A stretch of 64,000 bases of DNA from [Phormidium] sp. LEGE 05292 (GTDB taxonomy: Bacteria > Cyanobacteriota > Cyanobacteriia > Cyanobacteriales > Aerosakkonemataceae), in NCBI RefSeq assembly GCF_015207735.1, contig NZ_JADEWG010000015.1, positions 1 through 64,000 on the forward strand, given 5' to 3'. Both the position numbers and the translations under genes were made by a program. Under the pieces are notes generated by a model, which saw nothing but the letters and a program-made list of their open reading frames with translations, did no database searches and was not told the origin of the DNA. This document shows, one piece after another, positions 45,151 through 54,042 of the stretch; position 1 is the first letter of the stretch, and each line of letters begins with the position of its first letter.

Positions 45151-47922
45151 ATGAAAGCCGATCGTAAATCCACCACACCCAACATTAAAATCCCCGAATT
45201 ACTCTCACCTGCGGGTAATTGGGAATGTGCCAAAGCAGCAGTTGAAAATGGCGCAGATGCCATTTATTTTGGTTTAGAACAATTTAATGCAAGAATGCGG
45301 GCGCAAAATATCACCACAGCGGAATTGCCCAAATTAATGGCATATTTGCACCTGCGAGGAGTCAAAGGTTACGTTACCCTCAACACCCTAATTTTTCCCC
45401 AAGAATTAACTCAAGCAGAACAATATCTTCGCACAATAATTGCTGCTGGAGTTGATGCAGTCATCGTTCAAGATATCGGAATTTGCCGTTTAATTCGCCA
45501 CCTTTCCCCAGATTTTCCTATCCATGCTTCTACCCAAATGACTATTACCAGTACAGCAGGAGTAAAGTTTGCGAAAAGCTTGGGTTGCGAATTAGTTGTC
45601 CTCGCCCGTGAATGTTCGATAAAAGAAATCGAAAAAATCCAAAAACAACTCCAAGAAAAACAAATTTCCCTCCCCTTAGAAGTCTTCGTTCACGGCGCTT
45701 TATGTGTGGCTTATTCTGGGCAATGTTTGACTAGCGAAGCATTAGGAGGACGATCGGCAAATCGGGGAGAATGTGCTCAAGCTTGTCGAATGCCTTACGA
45801 ATTAATCGCAGATGGTAAATTGGTGGAATTAGGCGATCGCAAATACCTGTTAAGTCCCCAAGATTTAGCTGGATTAGATGTACTTCCCCAATTAGTAAAA
45901 GCCGGGGTAACTTCTTTAAAAATCGAAGGTCGATTGAAAGCGCCAGAATATGTCGCCAACGTGACTCGCGTTTATCGCCAAGCATTAGATCGAATCAGCG
46001 CCCAATTATCTGATCCCCCTAAATCCCCCTTAATAAGGGGGACTTTGAACAATGAATTAGATCCCCCTAAATCCCCCTTAACAAGGGGGACTTTGAACAA
46101 TGAATTAGATCCCCCTAAATCCCCCTTAATAAGGGGGACTTTGAACAATGAATTAGATCCCCCTAAATCCCCCTTAATAAGGGGGACTTTGAAGAGCGAA
46201 AACTTGAATCCTGTCCCCCCCTTATTAAGGGGGGCTAGGGGGGATCAAAATGTTATGAATCAAGACCAAAAGACTAATATATACAATGTTGGAGATTCGA
46301 TCGATCGCTACAACCTAGAAATGGCATTTTCTCGCGGACTTTATACAGGTTGGTTTGCAGGAATTAACAATCAAGAATTAGTTCATGCCCGTTTCGGCAA
46401 AAAGCGGGGAGTTTACTTAGGCGAAGTTACCCAAATTTTTCCAGATAAAATATCAATCAAATTACAAGCACCAATTAAACCCGGAGATGGTGTAGTATTT
46501 GATAGCGGACATCCCGAAACAAAGGAAGAAGGCGGCAGAATTTATGCTGTAGAAACTAAGGGGAAAGAGACAATTTTAACCTTTGGTAAACGCGATATTA
46601 ACTTTCGACGGGTTCAAGTTGGCGACAAACTTTGGAAAACTTCCGATCCAGAATTAGATAAACAATTACGCCAAAGTTTTAACGGCGAAATTCCACAATT
46701 TCAGCGCCATTTAAAATTAGAAATTCATGGCGAACTCAATCAACCTTTAATTATCATTGCCACAGATGAATTAGGCAACGTTGTCCAAGTAGAATCTGCC
46801 ATTAACTTAGTAGAAGCACATACCAAACCTTTAACAAATGAGCGTTTACAAGAACAATTGGGAAGGTTAGGCAATACTCCTTTTTACTTAGAAAAACTGA
46901 CTAATCATCTCAATGCTGATTTGATGTTACCCGTGAGTGAGTTAAACCGTTTACGCCGAGAATTTGTCACTCAATTAGAAGAATTACGCCAACAACCAAA
47001 ACGCTGGCAATTAAACTCAAACGTTAAACTCTCAGAGTTATTACCTACCAAAGAACCCTCAAGTTTAACCAATCCCAACTTAATCGTTTTAGTCCGCAAC
47101 CTCGAACAATTACAAGCAGCTTTAGAATCAGGTATTTCCACAATATACTGCGAATTTGAAAACCCAAAAAACTATCAACCAGCAGTAAAAATCGCCAGAG
47201 AATTTCCCAATACCCAGTACCCAGTACCCAAAATTTTCGTCGCCCCCCCAAGAATCACCAAACCAGGAGAAAATTGGATTTTGCAGCAAGTTCGCGCTAG
47301 TGAAGCTGATGGTTATCTGGTGCGAAATTATGACCAATTGGAATTTTTTGCTGGAGAACTTTGCATTGGTGATTTCTCTTTAAATTTTGCTAATGGATTA
47401 ACGGCTGATTACTTAAAAAATCGCTATGGTTTGTCAAGGTTAACTGCTTCTTACGATCTAAATATTTCTCAATTAGAAGATTTACTCGCTAGTTGTCCAA
47501 CTGATTGGTTTGAGGTGACAATTCATCAATATATGCCCATGTTTCACATGGAACATTGCGTTTTTTGTGCTTTTCTTTCCGAGGGAACTGATTATACTAA
47601 TTGTGGTCGTCCTTGTGAAAAGTATGAGGTGAAATTGCGCGATCGCACAGGCACCGAACACATCTTACAAGCTGATGCAGGTTGTCGCAATACTGTATTT
47701 AATGGTAAGGCGCAAACTGGGGCGGAATATGTGCAACGTCTGCTTGAGTTGGGGTTAAGGAATTTTCGCGTTGAGTTCATTAATGAAAGTCCTCAGCAAG
47801 TTAAGGAGATTATTTATCGTTACCATCAATTGTTATCTGGGGAAATTTCTGGTTCTCAGCTTTGGCGGAATTTGAAGTTGCAAAATCAGTTGGGGGTTAC
47901 TAGAGGTACTATGGGGAATTAG
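45151..47922 (+). CDS. U32 family peptidase with in-frame repeat insertion
   Basis: The 923 residues begin with the U32 fold (LLSPAGNWECAKAAVENGADAIYFG). The family signature is EVFVHGALCVAYSGQCLTS, followed by the cysteine-rich segment RGECAQACRMPYEL. A DUF3656-type middle region and a C-terminal cysteine set (MEHCVFCAF, NCGRPCEKYEV) follow. U32 proteins of this length include RNA hydroxylation factors such as RlhA, so a role in rRNA modification rather than proteolysis is possible. Residues about 288-366 are not family sequence: they are four translated copies of a 48-bp DNA repeat plus one inverted copy. The frame stays open across them. Confidence 0.9.
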   Translation: MKADRKSTTPNIKIPELLSPAGNWECAKAAVENGADAIYFGLEQFNARMRAQNITTAELPKLMAYLHLRGVKGYVTLNTLIFPQELTQAEQYLRTIIAAGVDAVIVQDIGICRLIRHLSPDFPIHASTQMTITSTAGVKFAKSLGCELVVLARECSIKEIEKIQKQLQEKQISLPLEVFVHGALCVAYSGQCLTSEALGGRSANRGECAQACRMPYELIADGKLVELGDRKYLLSPQDLAGLDVLPQLVKAGVTSLKIEGRLKAPEYVANVTRVYRQALDRISAQLSDPPKSPLIRGTLNNELDPPKSPLTRGTLNNELDPPKSPLIRGTLNNELDPPKSPLIRGTLKSENLNPVPPLLRGARGDQNVMNQDQKTNIYNVGDSIDRYNLEMAFSRGLYTGWFAGINNQELVHARFGKKRGVYLGEVTQIFPDKISIKLQAPIKPGDGVVFDSGHPETKEEGGRIYAVETKGKETILTFGKRDINFRRVQVGDKLWKTSDPELDKQLRQSFNGEIPQFQRHLKLEIHGELNQPLIIIATDELGNVVQVESAINLVEAHTKPLTNERLQEQLGRLGNTPFYLEKLTNHLNADLMLPVSELNRLRREFVTQLEELRQQPKRWQLNSNVKLSELLPTKEPSSLTNPNLIVLVRNLEQLQAALESGISTIYCEFENPKNYQPAVKIAREFPNTQYPVPKIFVAPPRITKPGENWILQQVRASEADGYLVRNYDQLEFFAGELCIGDFSLNFANGLTADYLKNRYGLSRLTASYDLNISQLEDLLASCPTDWFEVTIHQYMPMFHMEHCVFCAFLSEGTDYTNCGRPCEKYEVKLRDRTGTEHILQADAGCRNTVFNGKAQTGAEYVQRLLELGLRNFRVEFINESPQQVKEIIYRYHQLLSGEISGSQLWRNLKLQNQLGVTRGTMGN
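46012..46250. repeat. Interspersed repeat cluster inside the U32 peptidase frame
   Basis: Four direct 48-bp units (starts 46012, 46060, 46108, 46156) have the core GATCCCCCTAAATCCCCCTT AATAAGGGGGAC written here in two pieces, and an inverted copy follows at about 46213-46247. Forty-eight bp is 16 codons, so the tandem units keep frame. A relative of the same repeat is intergenic at 60322-60432. Confidence 0.92.
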
Positions 47923-47929
47923 TGGTTTT

Positions 47930-48062
47930 TTACCACAGATGAACACAGATGTTTATGTGAGATTTTGGCTGGGTGGATAATGCTTTTTTTCAAACGCAGA
48001 TGAATGCAGATGAACGCAGATGAACGCAGATGTTATTGTGAGATTTTGGTGGGGTGGTTAAT
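47930..48062. repeat. ACGCAGATGAACGCAGATG-type repeat cluster
   Basis: Repeated CACAGATGxACACAGATGTT and CGCAGATGAACGCAGATG units, with a duplicated GTGAGATTTTGGxTGGGTGG segment. This is the reverse orientation of the CATCTGTGTTTATCTGTGG family at 18690 and 52690. Confidence 0.7.
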
Positions 48063-48131
48063 GTTGGTTTTTTGTAACCGTACATAATATAATTGCATTT
48101 TCAACGGTTATAATTCAGATAGCAGCGGCTT

Positions 48132-48866
48132 GTGAAATTATTTATTTACCATACTCCCGAACTCACTCCTTCTAGTGAAGTTCCTGATTGTGCGATCGCA
48201 ATTGATGTTTTAAGAGCTACAACTACAATGGTGACAGCTTTGGCTGCGGGGGCTGAAGCGGTGCAAGTTTTCAGCGACTTAGATAAACTGATGCAAGTAA
48301 GCGATGCTTGGCCTACAGAAAAGCGGATTCGCGCCGGAGAACGGGGAGGCGCAAAAGTAGCTGGCTTTGATATGGGTAATTCTCCTTTGGATTGCACTCC
48401 TGAGCAAGTCCAAGGACGACGTTTGTTTATTAGCACTACCAATGGTACACGCTCTCTGGAACGAGTCCAAAAAGCTGCGGCTGTTATGGCTGGCGCTTTT
48501 ATCAATCGTCGGGCTGTGGTGAATTATATTTTGTCTGAGCAACCGGAAACTGTCTGGATTGTCGGATCGGGCTGGGAAGGTAGTTTTTCTTTAGAGGATA
48601 CTGCTTGCGCTGGTGCGATCGCTCAAAGTTTGATCGATGAACTGAAACTACCAATTGATGAACTCGCTGGCAATGATGAGGTTGTTGGCGCAGTCTCTTT
48701 GTTCGATCGGTGGAAGGACCGATTGCTAGAATTAATGCACCACGCCAGTCACGGGAAACGCCTACTGCGCTTGGACTGCGATGAGGATTTGAAATATTGT
48801 GTCCAAATGGATCTGTTGGATGTTCTCCCAATCCAACGCCAACCAGGAGTTTTAATGAAAAAATGA
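48132..48866 (+). CDS. comB: 2-phosphosulfolactate phosphatase family protein ComB
   Basis: The 244 residues match Com[36 protein letters not shown] and [15 protein letters not shown]. In methanogens ComB makes sulfolactate on the way to coenzyme M. Cyanobacteria carry it without coenzyme M, so the in vivo role here is unclear. The start is a GTG at 48132 giving [11 protein letters not shown]; no ATG fits the conserved N-terminus. It is a single gene. Confidence 0.9.
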   Translation: MKLFIYHTPELTPSSEVPDCAIAIDVLRATTTMVTALAAGAEAVQVFSDLDKLMQVSDAWPTEKRIRAGERGGAKVAGFDMGNSPLDCTPEQVQGRRLFISTTNGTRSLERVQKAAAVMAGAFINRRAVVNYILSEQPETVWIVGSGWEGSFSLEDTACAGAIAQSLIDELKLPIDELAGNDEVVGAVSLFDRWKDRLLELMHHASHGKRLLRLDCDEDLKYCVQMDLLDVLPIQRQPGVLMKK

Positions 48867-49043
48867 TTAAATACAGCAGATTTTTCGCTTGAACCTCAAA
48901 GGGGAAATTTACTAAAGTTAAAGGTTAAAGATTAAAGAGTAAAGGTAAAGCTTTCCTTTACCCTTGACAACCACCCTAGCGAATCGGCGTTAAATTATCT
49001 AATGAGCCTCTAAAATCAAACCATTGGAACTACCTTTAAAGAT

Positions 49044-49565
49044 ATGCCCAGATCACAACGTAACGATAATTTCATCGACAAAACTTTTACCGTCATGGCA
49101 GATATGATTCTCAAAGCTCTGCCTGCTAATAAAAAAGCAAAGGAAGCTTTTGTTTACTACCGTGATGGGATGTCAGCGCAGGCGGATGGAGAATATGCCG
49201 AAGCTTTGGACAACTACTACGAAGCTTTGAAATTGGAAGAAGACCCTTACGATAAGAGTTATATTCTTTACAATATTGGGTTAATTCATGCTAGCAATGG
49301 TGAGCATGAAAAAGCTTTGGAATACTATTACCAAGCTATCGACTTAAACCCCCGTCACCCTTCAGCTTTAAATAACATAGCCGTAATTTACCATTACCAA
49401 GGAGAAAAGTTGAAAGAAGCGGGAAATTCGGAAGAAGGAGAAGCTTTGTTGGATAAAGCGGCTGAATACTGGCGAGAAGCAATTCGCATTGCTCCGAATA
49501 ACTATATTGAAGCGCAAAACTGGCTGAAGACGACTGGGCGATCGCAAATTGACGTATTCTTTTAA
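49044..49565 (+). CDS. ycf3: Photosystem I assembly protein Ycf3
   Basis: Ycf3 is a TPR chaperone on the thylakoid membrane needed for photosystem I assembly. The 173 residues start [20 protein letters not shown] and contain three TPR units: [42 protein letters not shown] and [16 protein letters not shown]. Length and N-terminus match the family closely. It is the clearest marker in the window that the organism is photosynthetic. Confidence 0.97.
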   Translation: MPRSQRNDNFIDKTFTVMADMILKALPANKKAKEAFVYYRDGMSAQADGEYAEALDNYYEALKLEEDPYDKSYILYNIGLIHASNGEHEKALEYYYQAIDLNPRHPSALNNIAVIYHYQGEKLKEAGNSEEGEALLDKAAEYWREAIRIAPNNYIEAQNWLKTTGRSQIDVFF

Positions 49566-49574
49566 TCTTGCTAA

Positions 49575-49605
49575 GATCCCCGACTTATAGAAGAAGTCAG
49601 GGATC
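49575..49605 (+). terminator. Hairpin after ycf3
   Basis: GATCCCCGACTT pairs with AAGTCAGGGATC (one G-U), nine bases after the ycf3 stop. It is a member of the dispersed GACTT...AAGTC hairpin family. Confidence 0.55.
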
Positions 49606-49635
49606 TCAATGACTATCAACAATTAAACCAAAATT

Positions 49636-49932
49636 ATGAGTATCGATCGCGAACAAGTCCACAAAGTTGCTTTACTTGCCCGTTTGGAATTAACCCCAGA
49701 AGAAGAAGAATTATTTACTACCCAAATGGGCAGTATGTTAGATTATTTTCAACAATTGAGCGAGTTGGATGTGAGCAATGTTCAACCAACAACTAGAGCA
49801 ATTGATGTGAGTAATATAACCAGAATAGATGAATTAAACCCTTTTGCAGAACGGGAAGCTATTCTGAAAAATGCTCCCGATCAAGATGGGGACTTTTTCA
49901 AAGTACCACAAATTTTAGGTTCAGATGAATAA
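49636..49932 (+). CDS. gatC: Aspartyl/glutamyl-tRNA amidotransferase subunit C
   Basis: This small subunit stabilises GatAB, which converts Glu-tRNA(Gln) or Asp-tRNA(Asn) to the amide forms. The 98 residues show REQVHKVALLARLELTPEEE, LDYFQQLSELD and a C-terminal DGDFFKVPQIL, all typical. It follows ycf3 but is separated by a terminator-like hairpin. gatA and gatB are not in the window. Confidence 0.95.
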   Translation: MSIDREQVHKVALLARLELTPEEEELFTTQMGSMLDYFQQLSELDVSNVQPTTRAIDVSNITRIDELNPFAEREAILKNAPDQDGDFFKVPQILGSDE

Positions 49933-49960
49933 GCATTGATTGTAAATATAAAACTTGGAG

Positions 49961-50000
49961 GAAATGCAGCTTTTTTTGAGTTAGCATTTCTTCTTTTTTT
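49961..50000 (+). terminator. Rho-independent terminator after gatC
   Basis: GAAATGC (49961-49967) pairs with GCATTTC (49984-49990), followed by TTCTTTTTTTT. Confidence 0.75.
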
Positions 50001-50073
50001 TATGCACACTGTTCCTTTTTAGACTAGCTAATCTCCAACTTCCGCATTAAGATAAGAAGCAGGGGGAATTGCC

Positions 50074-50292
50074 ATGTCAACCACTGTTCAAGAAGTTTAC
50101 AATCAAATAGTCTGTAACCTTTCACCAACTGAGCGACTACGATTAGCAACTCTTATTCTCAACGATTTGGTGCAAAAAAATCTGTCTATTGTCGAGCAAA
50201 GTGATACTTGGACTGAGCAAGATCAAATCGATATAACAACTTTTTCCTTGCAATACGCAGCTACCCTTTTTCCTGAAAACGAGGAGATTTAA
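50074..50292 (+). CDS. Putative antitoxin of a MazF/PemK-type pair
   Basis: This 72-residue acidic helical protein (EVYNQIVCNLSPTERLRLATL) has its stop two bases before the toxin ATG. AGGGGGA lies about seven bases before its own ATG. The tight linkage and size indicate the antitoxin. I see no AbrB/MazE motif, so the family assignment rests mainly on context. Confidence 0.65.
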   Translation: MSTTVQEVYNQIVCNLSPTERLRLATLILNDLVQKNLSIVEQSDTWTEQDQIDITTFSLQYAATLFPENEEI

Positions 50293-50294
50293 GA

Positions 50295-50630
50295 ATGTCG
50301 TTTAATCCTGGTGATGTGGTGACAGTAGATTTTCCTGGTGTCACGGGTATTAAACGTCGTCCTGCTGTAATTATCTCGTCAGCTACCTACAATACAACCC
50401 GCCCAGATGTAATAGTTGGACTTATAACTACCCAGACAGATGCTTTAGGCGTAACTGATTATATACTTCAAGATTGGGAAACAGCAGGTTTAAGAGTCGC
50501 TTCTGTTTTTCGTAGTTTTATAGTTACTCTACCACCATCCGCTAACGTAATTTTAATTGGTCATTTGTCAGAACGTGACTGGAAGGAAGTTCGCGCTTGC
50601 TTGAAAGTCGCTCTTGCAGATTTAGAATAA
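50295..50630 (+). CDS. MazF/PemK-like endoribonuclease toxin
   Basis: The 111-residue protein has the fold signature of MazF/PemK: GDVVTVDFPGVTGIKRRPAVIIS near the N-terminus, a central TTQTDAL...DYILQDWETAGL, and the SFIVTLPPS region. The usual RPAVI(V/L)S and SxV-xP elements are present. It would cleave mRNA when free of its antitoxin. The ribosome site GAGGAG lies in the antitoxin's last codons. Confidence 0.82.
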   Translation: MSFNPGDVVTVDFPGVTGIKRRPAVIISSATYNTTRPDVIVGLITTQTDALGVTDYILQDWETAGLRVASVFRSFIVTLPPSANVILIGHLSERDWKEVRACLKVALADLE

Positions 50631-50743
50631 AAAACGTATGTTCACAAAGGATTTAGCATCTCCTTTTCTCTTTTATCTTAATCTAATGTTTAGGTGGGCG
50701 ATCGCCCTAATTTAAAACTTGCTAAAATCAGCTAAATATCTAA

Positions 50744-50962
50744 TTCATTACGAACAATTACAAACGCTTAAAAATTTCCGAAGTTTGGTTTTGGGAAGAC
50801 GGACAATTATCATTTTACGTTCTGAGAAATGAAGAATACGAAAATGTTTCCCAGTCGCAACTTCTCCCCAACTTAAACGTACCTCTTCTCATCCGCTGTA
50901 TTAACCTGACCAATCACACACAAGCCCTGCGAGAATTTCGCCAAGAACTCCAACCTAAATAA
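50744..50962 (+). pseudogene. C-terminal remnant of an Uma2 (DUF820) family nuclease-like gene
   Basis: A 72-codon open frame without a start codon reads KISEVWFWEDGQLSFYVL, then LLPNLNVPLLIRCI and ALREFRQEL, which match the C-terminal third of Uma2 family proteins. No N-terminal part exists upstream; an in-frame TAA lies directly before it. It is too short for the ORF cutoff used by most callers. It looks like a decayed gene beside the toxin pair. Confidence 0.65.
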
Positions 50963-51020
50963 TAAATCTCTCTCTTCTTTCCTTCTCTGCGTCCTCTGCG
51001 TCTCTGCGGTTTAATAATTA

Positions 51021-51440
51021 TTAATCCCCTGAAATATGCACTAATAATTCCCTTTGATGACTTCTTTGGCGATGTTCCCAAATATAAATACCTTGCCAAG
51101 TTCCTAACGCTAACCTACCCCGATAAATTGGGATTTGTTCGGAAGTTTTGGTTAAAACTGTGCGAATATGCGCTGGCATATCATCTGACCCTTCGGTAGT
51201 ATGAATATACAAGCGATTATCTTCGGGTACTAATTTAGCAAAGAAGTTAGATAAATCTGTTAATACATCTGGATCGGCGTTTTCTTGAATAATTAAACTC
51301 GCAGAAGTATGGCGCAAAAACAGCGTACAAAGTCCGGTTTCTATGCCAGATTCAGCAACTACTGATTCTATTTTAGAAGTAATTTTATATAATGATTTGC
51401 CTGCGGTTTTAATTTGCAAGAGTTTTTGATAGTGAGGCAT
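51021..51440 (-). CDS. YjbQ/UPF0047 family protein
   Basis: The 139 residues match the YjbQ family: LFLRHTSASLIIQENADPDV, then HTTEGSDDMPAHI and LGTWQGIYIWEHR. The conserved histidines suggest a metal or phosphate site. Some members have thiamine-phosphate synthase activity, but the physiological role is uncertain. It ends next to a GCGTCTCTGCGG-type dispersed repeat at 50979-51012. Confidence 0.92.
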   Translation of the reverse strand: MPHYQKLLQIKTAGKSLYKITSKIESVVAESGIETGLCTLFLRHTSASLIIQENADPDVLTDLSNFFAKLVPEDNRLYIHTTEGSDDMPAHIRTVLTKTSEQIPIYRGRLALGTWQGIYIWEHRQRSHQRELLVHISGD

Positions 51441-51489
51441 GATTATTTGGGTAGTGGGTAGTTGGTAGTTGGTAGTTGTGAAAATAGAA

Positions 51490-52578
51490 TTAATTAGTTT
51501 TAAAATAGTTAACTATGGTTTGAGCGATCGATTCTGTACCATCTTTTTTAATCATACTTTCTGATTGGCGGGGTGGTTGTAAATCTTGCCGTAAAAATGC
51601 CCATTCACTCTCGAAAAATTCCCCAGGCTTAATAATTTGATGGTAGCTGTAATTTTGAATGCCTTCTAATAATAATGGTGATTCCGCAAAACCTTCTCTG
51701 GTTAAAGTAACAATGGGAGTATTTAACCTTAATGCTTCGGAAAAAGTGCTAAATCCAGGTTTAGAAATTACTCTGCCACAGATAGGCATAAAATCTATGG
51801 GGCGATAGTTATGTTCGGTGATTTTAATTATATTAGGATAATCGGGCGCAAGACGATCGAACATGATAAATGTCCAATCAGGAAATTGCTGAATATTTTG
51901 ATAGGGAATTTGTTGTAATCCTAGACCACCAAAGCTGAGTAAAATAGTTTTTTCTTTTGGGCTATTAATGCCAAATTTGTCGCGTAATTCTTCTGAGTTG
52001 TAGCGGGGAGTACCTCCGGTTAAACCACGATCTTCTATAATTGGAAATGCACTCATTGGTTCGTGCATGGGAAGGCGAAAAAGGCGATCGCATTGACTAA
52101 AACAATCATGAATCCAATCCGCTATTTCAACAAATTCTCCTCCCCAAGCACTATAAATAAAATCCCAACCAAAATTACTAATTATCCAACAAGGAATCCC
52201 CGCAGTTTTTGCGATTACTGGTGCGAGTGGGGGAATATCAGCTAACATCAAACTCACGCGATTTTGCTGAATAAAACTGACTTCGCCTGCAATTATCGAT
52301 CGCTGTTTTTCCCTAATTTCTCTGAGTTTTTGCAAAGTCGCTTCTAGATCCATATTGATGCTATCAAATTGAATCACACCAATATCAAATCCGCGAGGAC
52401 GATGAATAAAATCTCCCGGAATATAAGATTCCAACAACCAACGAGGCGCAGTTGTTACCAATATTAGTAATATTTCTGGATTTAACTTTTGAATTTCGGC
52501 TGCAACAGAAGCGGTTCTAGCTGCATGACCAAAACCGTGATTAGTGATAGAAATGTATATGCTTGGTCTGGAAGTCAT
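51490..52578 (-). CDS. GT-B glycosyltransferase-like protein
   Basis: The 362 residues have an N-terminal glycine-rich segment ISITNHGFGHAARTASVAAE typical of MurG/UDP-glycosyltransferase folds. The C-terminal nucleotide-binding half has LLSFGGLGL, CGRVISKPGFSTFSEAL and TREGFAESPLLLEG. It resembles the N-terminal glycosyltransferase-like part of plant arabinokinases. The start is the ATG with complement 52576-52578, one codon inside an in-frame TTG. Donor and acceptor are unknown. Confidence 0.8.
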   Translation of the reverse strand: MTSRPSIYISITNHGFGHAARTASVAAEIQKLNPEILLILVTTAPRWLLESYIPGDFIHRPRGFDIGVIQFDSINMDLEATLQKLREIREKQRSIIAGEVSFIQQNRVSLMLADIPPLAPVIAKTAGIPCWIISNFGWDFIYSAWGGEFVEIADWIHDCFSQCDRLFRLPMHEPMSAFPIIEDRGLTGGTPRYNSEELRDKFGINSPKEKTILLSFGGLGLQQIPYQNIQQFPDWTFIMFDRLAPDYPNIIKITEHNYRPIDFMPICGRVISKPGFSTFSEALRLNTPIVTLTREGFAESPLLLEGIQNYSYHQIIKPGEFFESEWAFLRQDLQPPRQSESMIKKDGTESIAQTIVNYFKTN

Positions 52579-52689
52579 CAAAGATTTTTAATTGAAAATT
52601 CAGTATATATGAGCGCACAGATTTCCATTATATTAGGATACCATAAAAATAATTAATTTGGTAAAAGCACACCCAAACTTACATTAAAA

Positions 52690-52855
52690 AAACATTAACC
52701 ACCCCACCAAAAACTAACGCTAACATCTGTGTTTATCTGTGGATATCTGTGGATATCTGTGGTTAAAAACAATATTAACCACCCACCCAAAATTAACGCT
52801 AACATCTGCGTTTATCTGCGTACCCTACGGGAAGGCTATCGCCTACATCTGCGGT
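52690..52855. repeat. CATCTGTGTTTATCTGTGG repeat cluster with a nested element
   Basis: Two copies of an ACCACCC...TAACGCTAACATCTG(T/C)G module. The second copy is interrupted by a short TACCCTACGGGAAGGC...TATCGCCTA element at about 52822-52845. The cluster reaches into the 3' end of the lyase-like gene and supplies its last codons and stop. Confidence 0.75.
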
Positions 52856-54032
52856 TAAATTTCCCAATTTCCTTCACCAACCGATCGATTTCTGAAGGCA
52901 AAGTAAAGTAATGAACACAAGCGCGGACACAATCAGGATAACGCAAAGTGCGAATCTGAAAACCTTGCTTTTCCAAACTTTGTACTAATTCCTGATGGGA
53001 AACCCCTGTAACTTGAAAAGAGACTAAGCCAGACTCAGGTGGAGACTTCAACAAACAATTAACATCTGGAAGTTCGCTTAACTTTTCCCAAAGATACTTG
53101 CTTAAATGGCAAATTTGCTGATAGCGTTCTGCGGGAGAAGCGAGCGATTGATGAATATTAATTGCTGCGGTTAATCCACAATATAATGGATAGGCGGAAG
53201 TGGCAACTTCAAAGCGTTTTCCATCAGGTTTCCAAGTAGTAGATTCTCCTATTTTACTACTAATAATTCCCCGCCAACCAATAAAAGTAGGATGTAACCT
53301 TTCTAAACTTTCTGGGTTTACATAAAACCCGCCCACACCTTCTGGCCCACATAACCATTTATGACCTGTAAAAGCGTAAAAATCAACGCCTGTTTCTGCC
53401 AAATTTAAAGGTAACATTCCGACTGATTGGGCGGCATCAATTAAAACTTTGGTTTCAGGGGAATTTTGCCGACAAGCTTGTACAATTTCAGTTAAAGGTA
53501 AAACTTGTCCAGTGTTCCAAATAACGTGACTTAATACTACTAGTTTGGTGTTAGGTTTTAAGTGTTTGGCGATCGCCTCTAGCAAATCTCCACCATTCAC
53601 AGTTTCTAACAGATTACAGCTATCAATTTCAATACCAAATCTGCGTTTAATTTCCCCAATAGCTGCCACAATTCCAGGGTGTTCGCAATCAGAGAGAAGT
53701 AAGCGATCGCCAGCTTGCCAATCAATTCCCCATAATCCAATATTGCACCCTACAGTAACATCTTCAGTTAAAGTAATAGTTGCAGGTGAGACATTTAATT
53801 CTTTAGCGATCGCTTCCCTAGTTTGCTGCGATTTTTGCCCGATCCAAGCATCAGCTTCCTGAGAAAAAGGCCCGGAATTTTGTATATACTGAAATGCTTG
53901 AAAAATTGCCTCCAATGCTACTTGTGGCATTGGGCCTTGACCGCCATAATTAAAATAAGCTTTACTTGCTAAAGCTGGAAATTGTTGGCGAAATTGTTCT
54001 AATGAAGTTAATGTGGGGAAAATGCTATTCAT
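52836..54032 (-). CDS. PLP-dependent class V aminotransferase-fold enzyme, cysteine/cystine lyase (C-DES)-like
   Basis: It is expected to cleave cysteine or cystine, or act as a cysteine desulfurase relative. The start ATG has its complement at 54030-54032 (MNSIFPTLTSLEQFRQQFPAL). The PLP lysine lies in FTGHKWLCGPEG, the cofactor aspartate in VLIDAAQSVGM, and the substrate arginine region near LRYPDCVRACVHYF. Cyanobacterial C-DES proteins share this N-terminus (YFNYGGQGPMP). The last codons are provided by an interspersed repeat. It is 10 bp after the methyltransferase gene, probably the same transcript. Confidence 0.82.
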   Translation of the reverse strand: MNSIFPTLTSLEQFRQQFPALASKAYFNYGGQGPMPQVALEAIFQAFQYIQNSGPFSQEADAWIGQKSQQTREAIAKELNVSPATITLTEDVTVGCNIGLWGIDWQAGDRLLLSDCEHPGIVAAIGEIKRRFGIEIDSCNLLETVNGGDLLEAIAKHLKPNTKLVVLSHVIWNTGQVLPLTEIVQACRQNSPETKVLIDAAQSVGMLPLNLAETGVDFYAFTGHKWLCGPEGVGGFYVNPESLERLHPTFIGWRGIISSKIGESTTWKPDGKRFEVATSAYPLYCGLTAAINIHQSLASPAERYQQICHLSKYLWEKLSELPDVNCLLKSPPESGLVSFQVTGVSHQELVQSLEKQGFQIRTLRYPDCVRACVHYFTLPSEIDRLVKEIGKFNRRCRR

Positions 54033-54042
54033 AGGGATGTAT

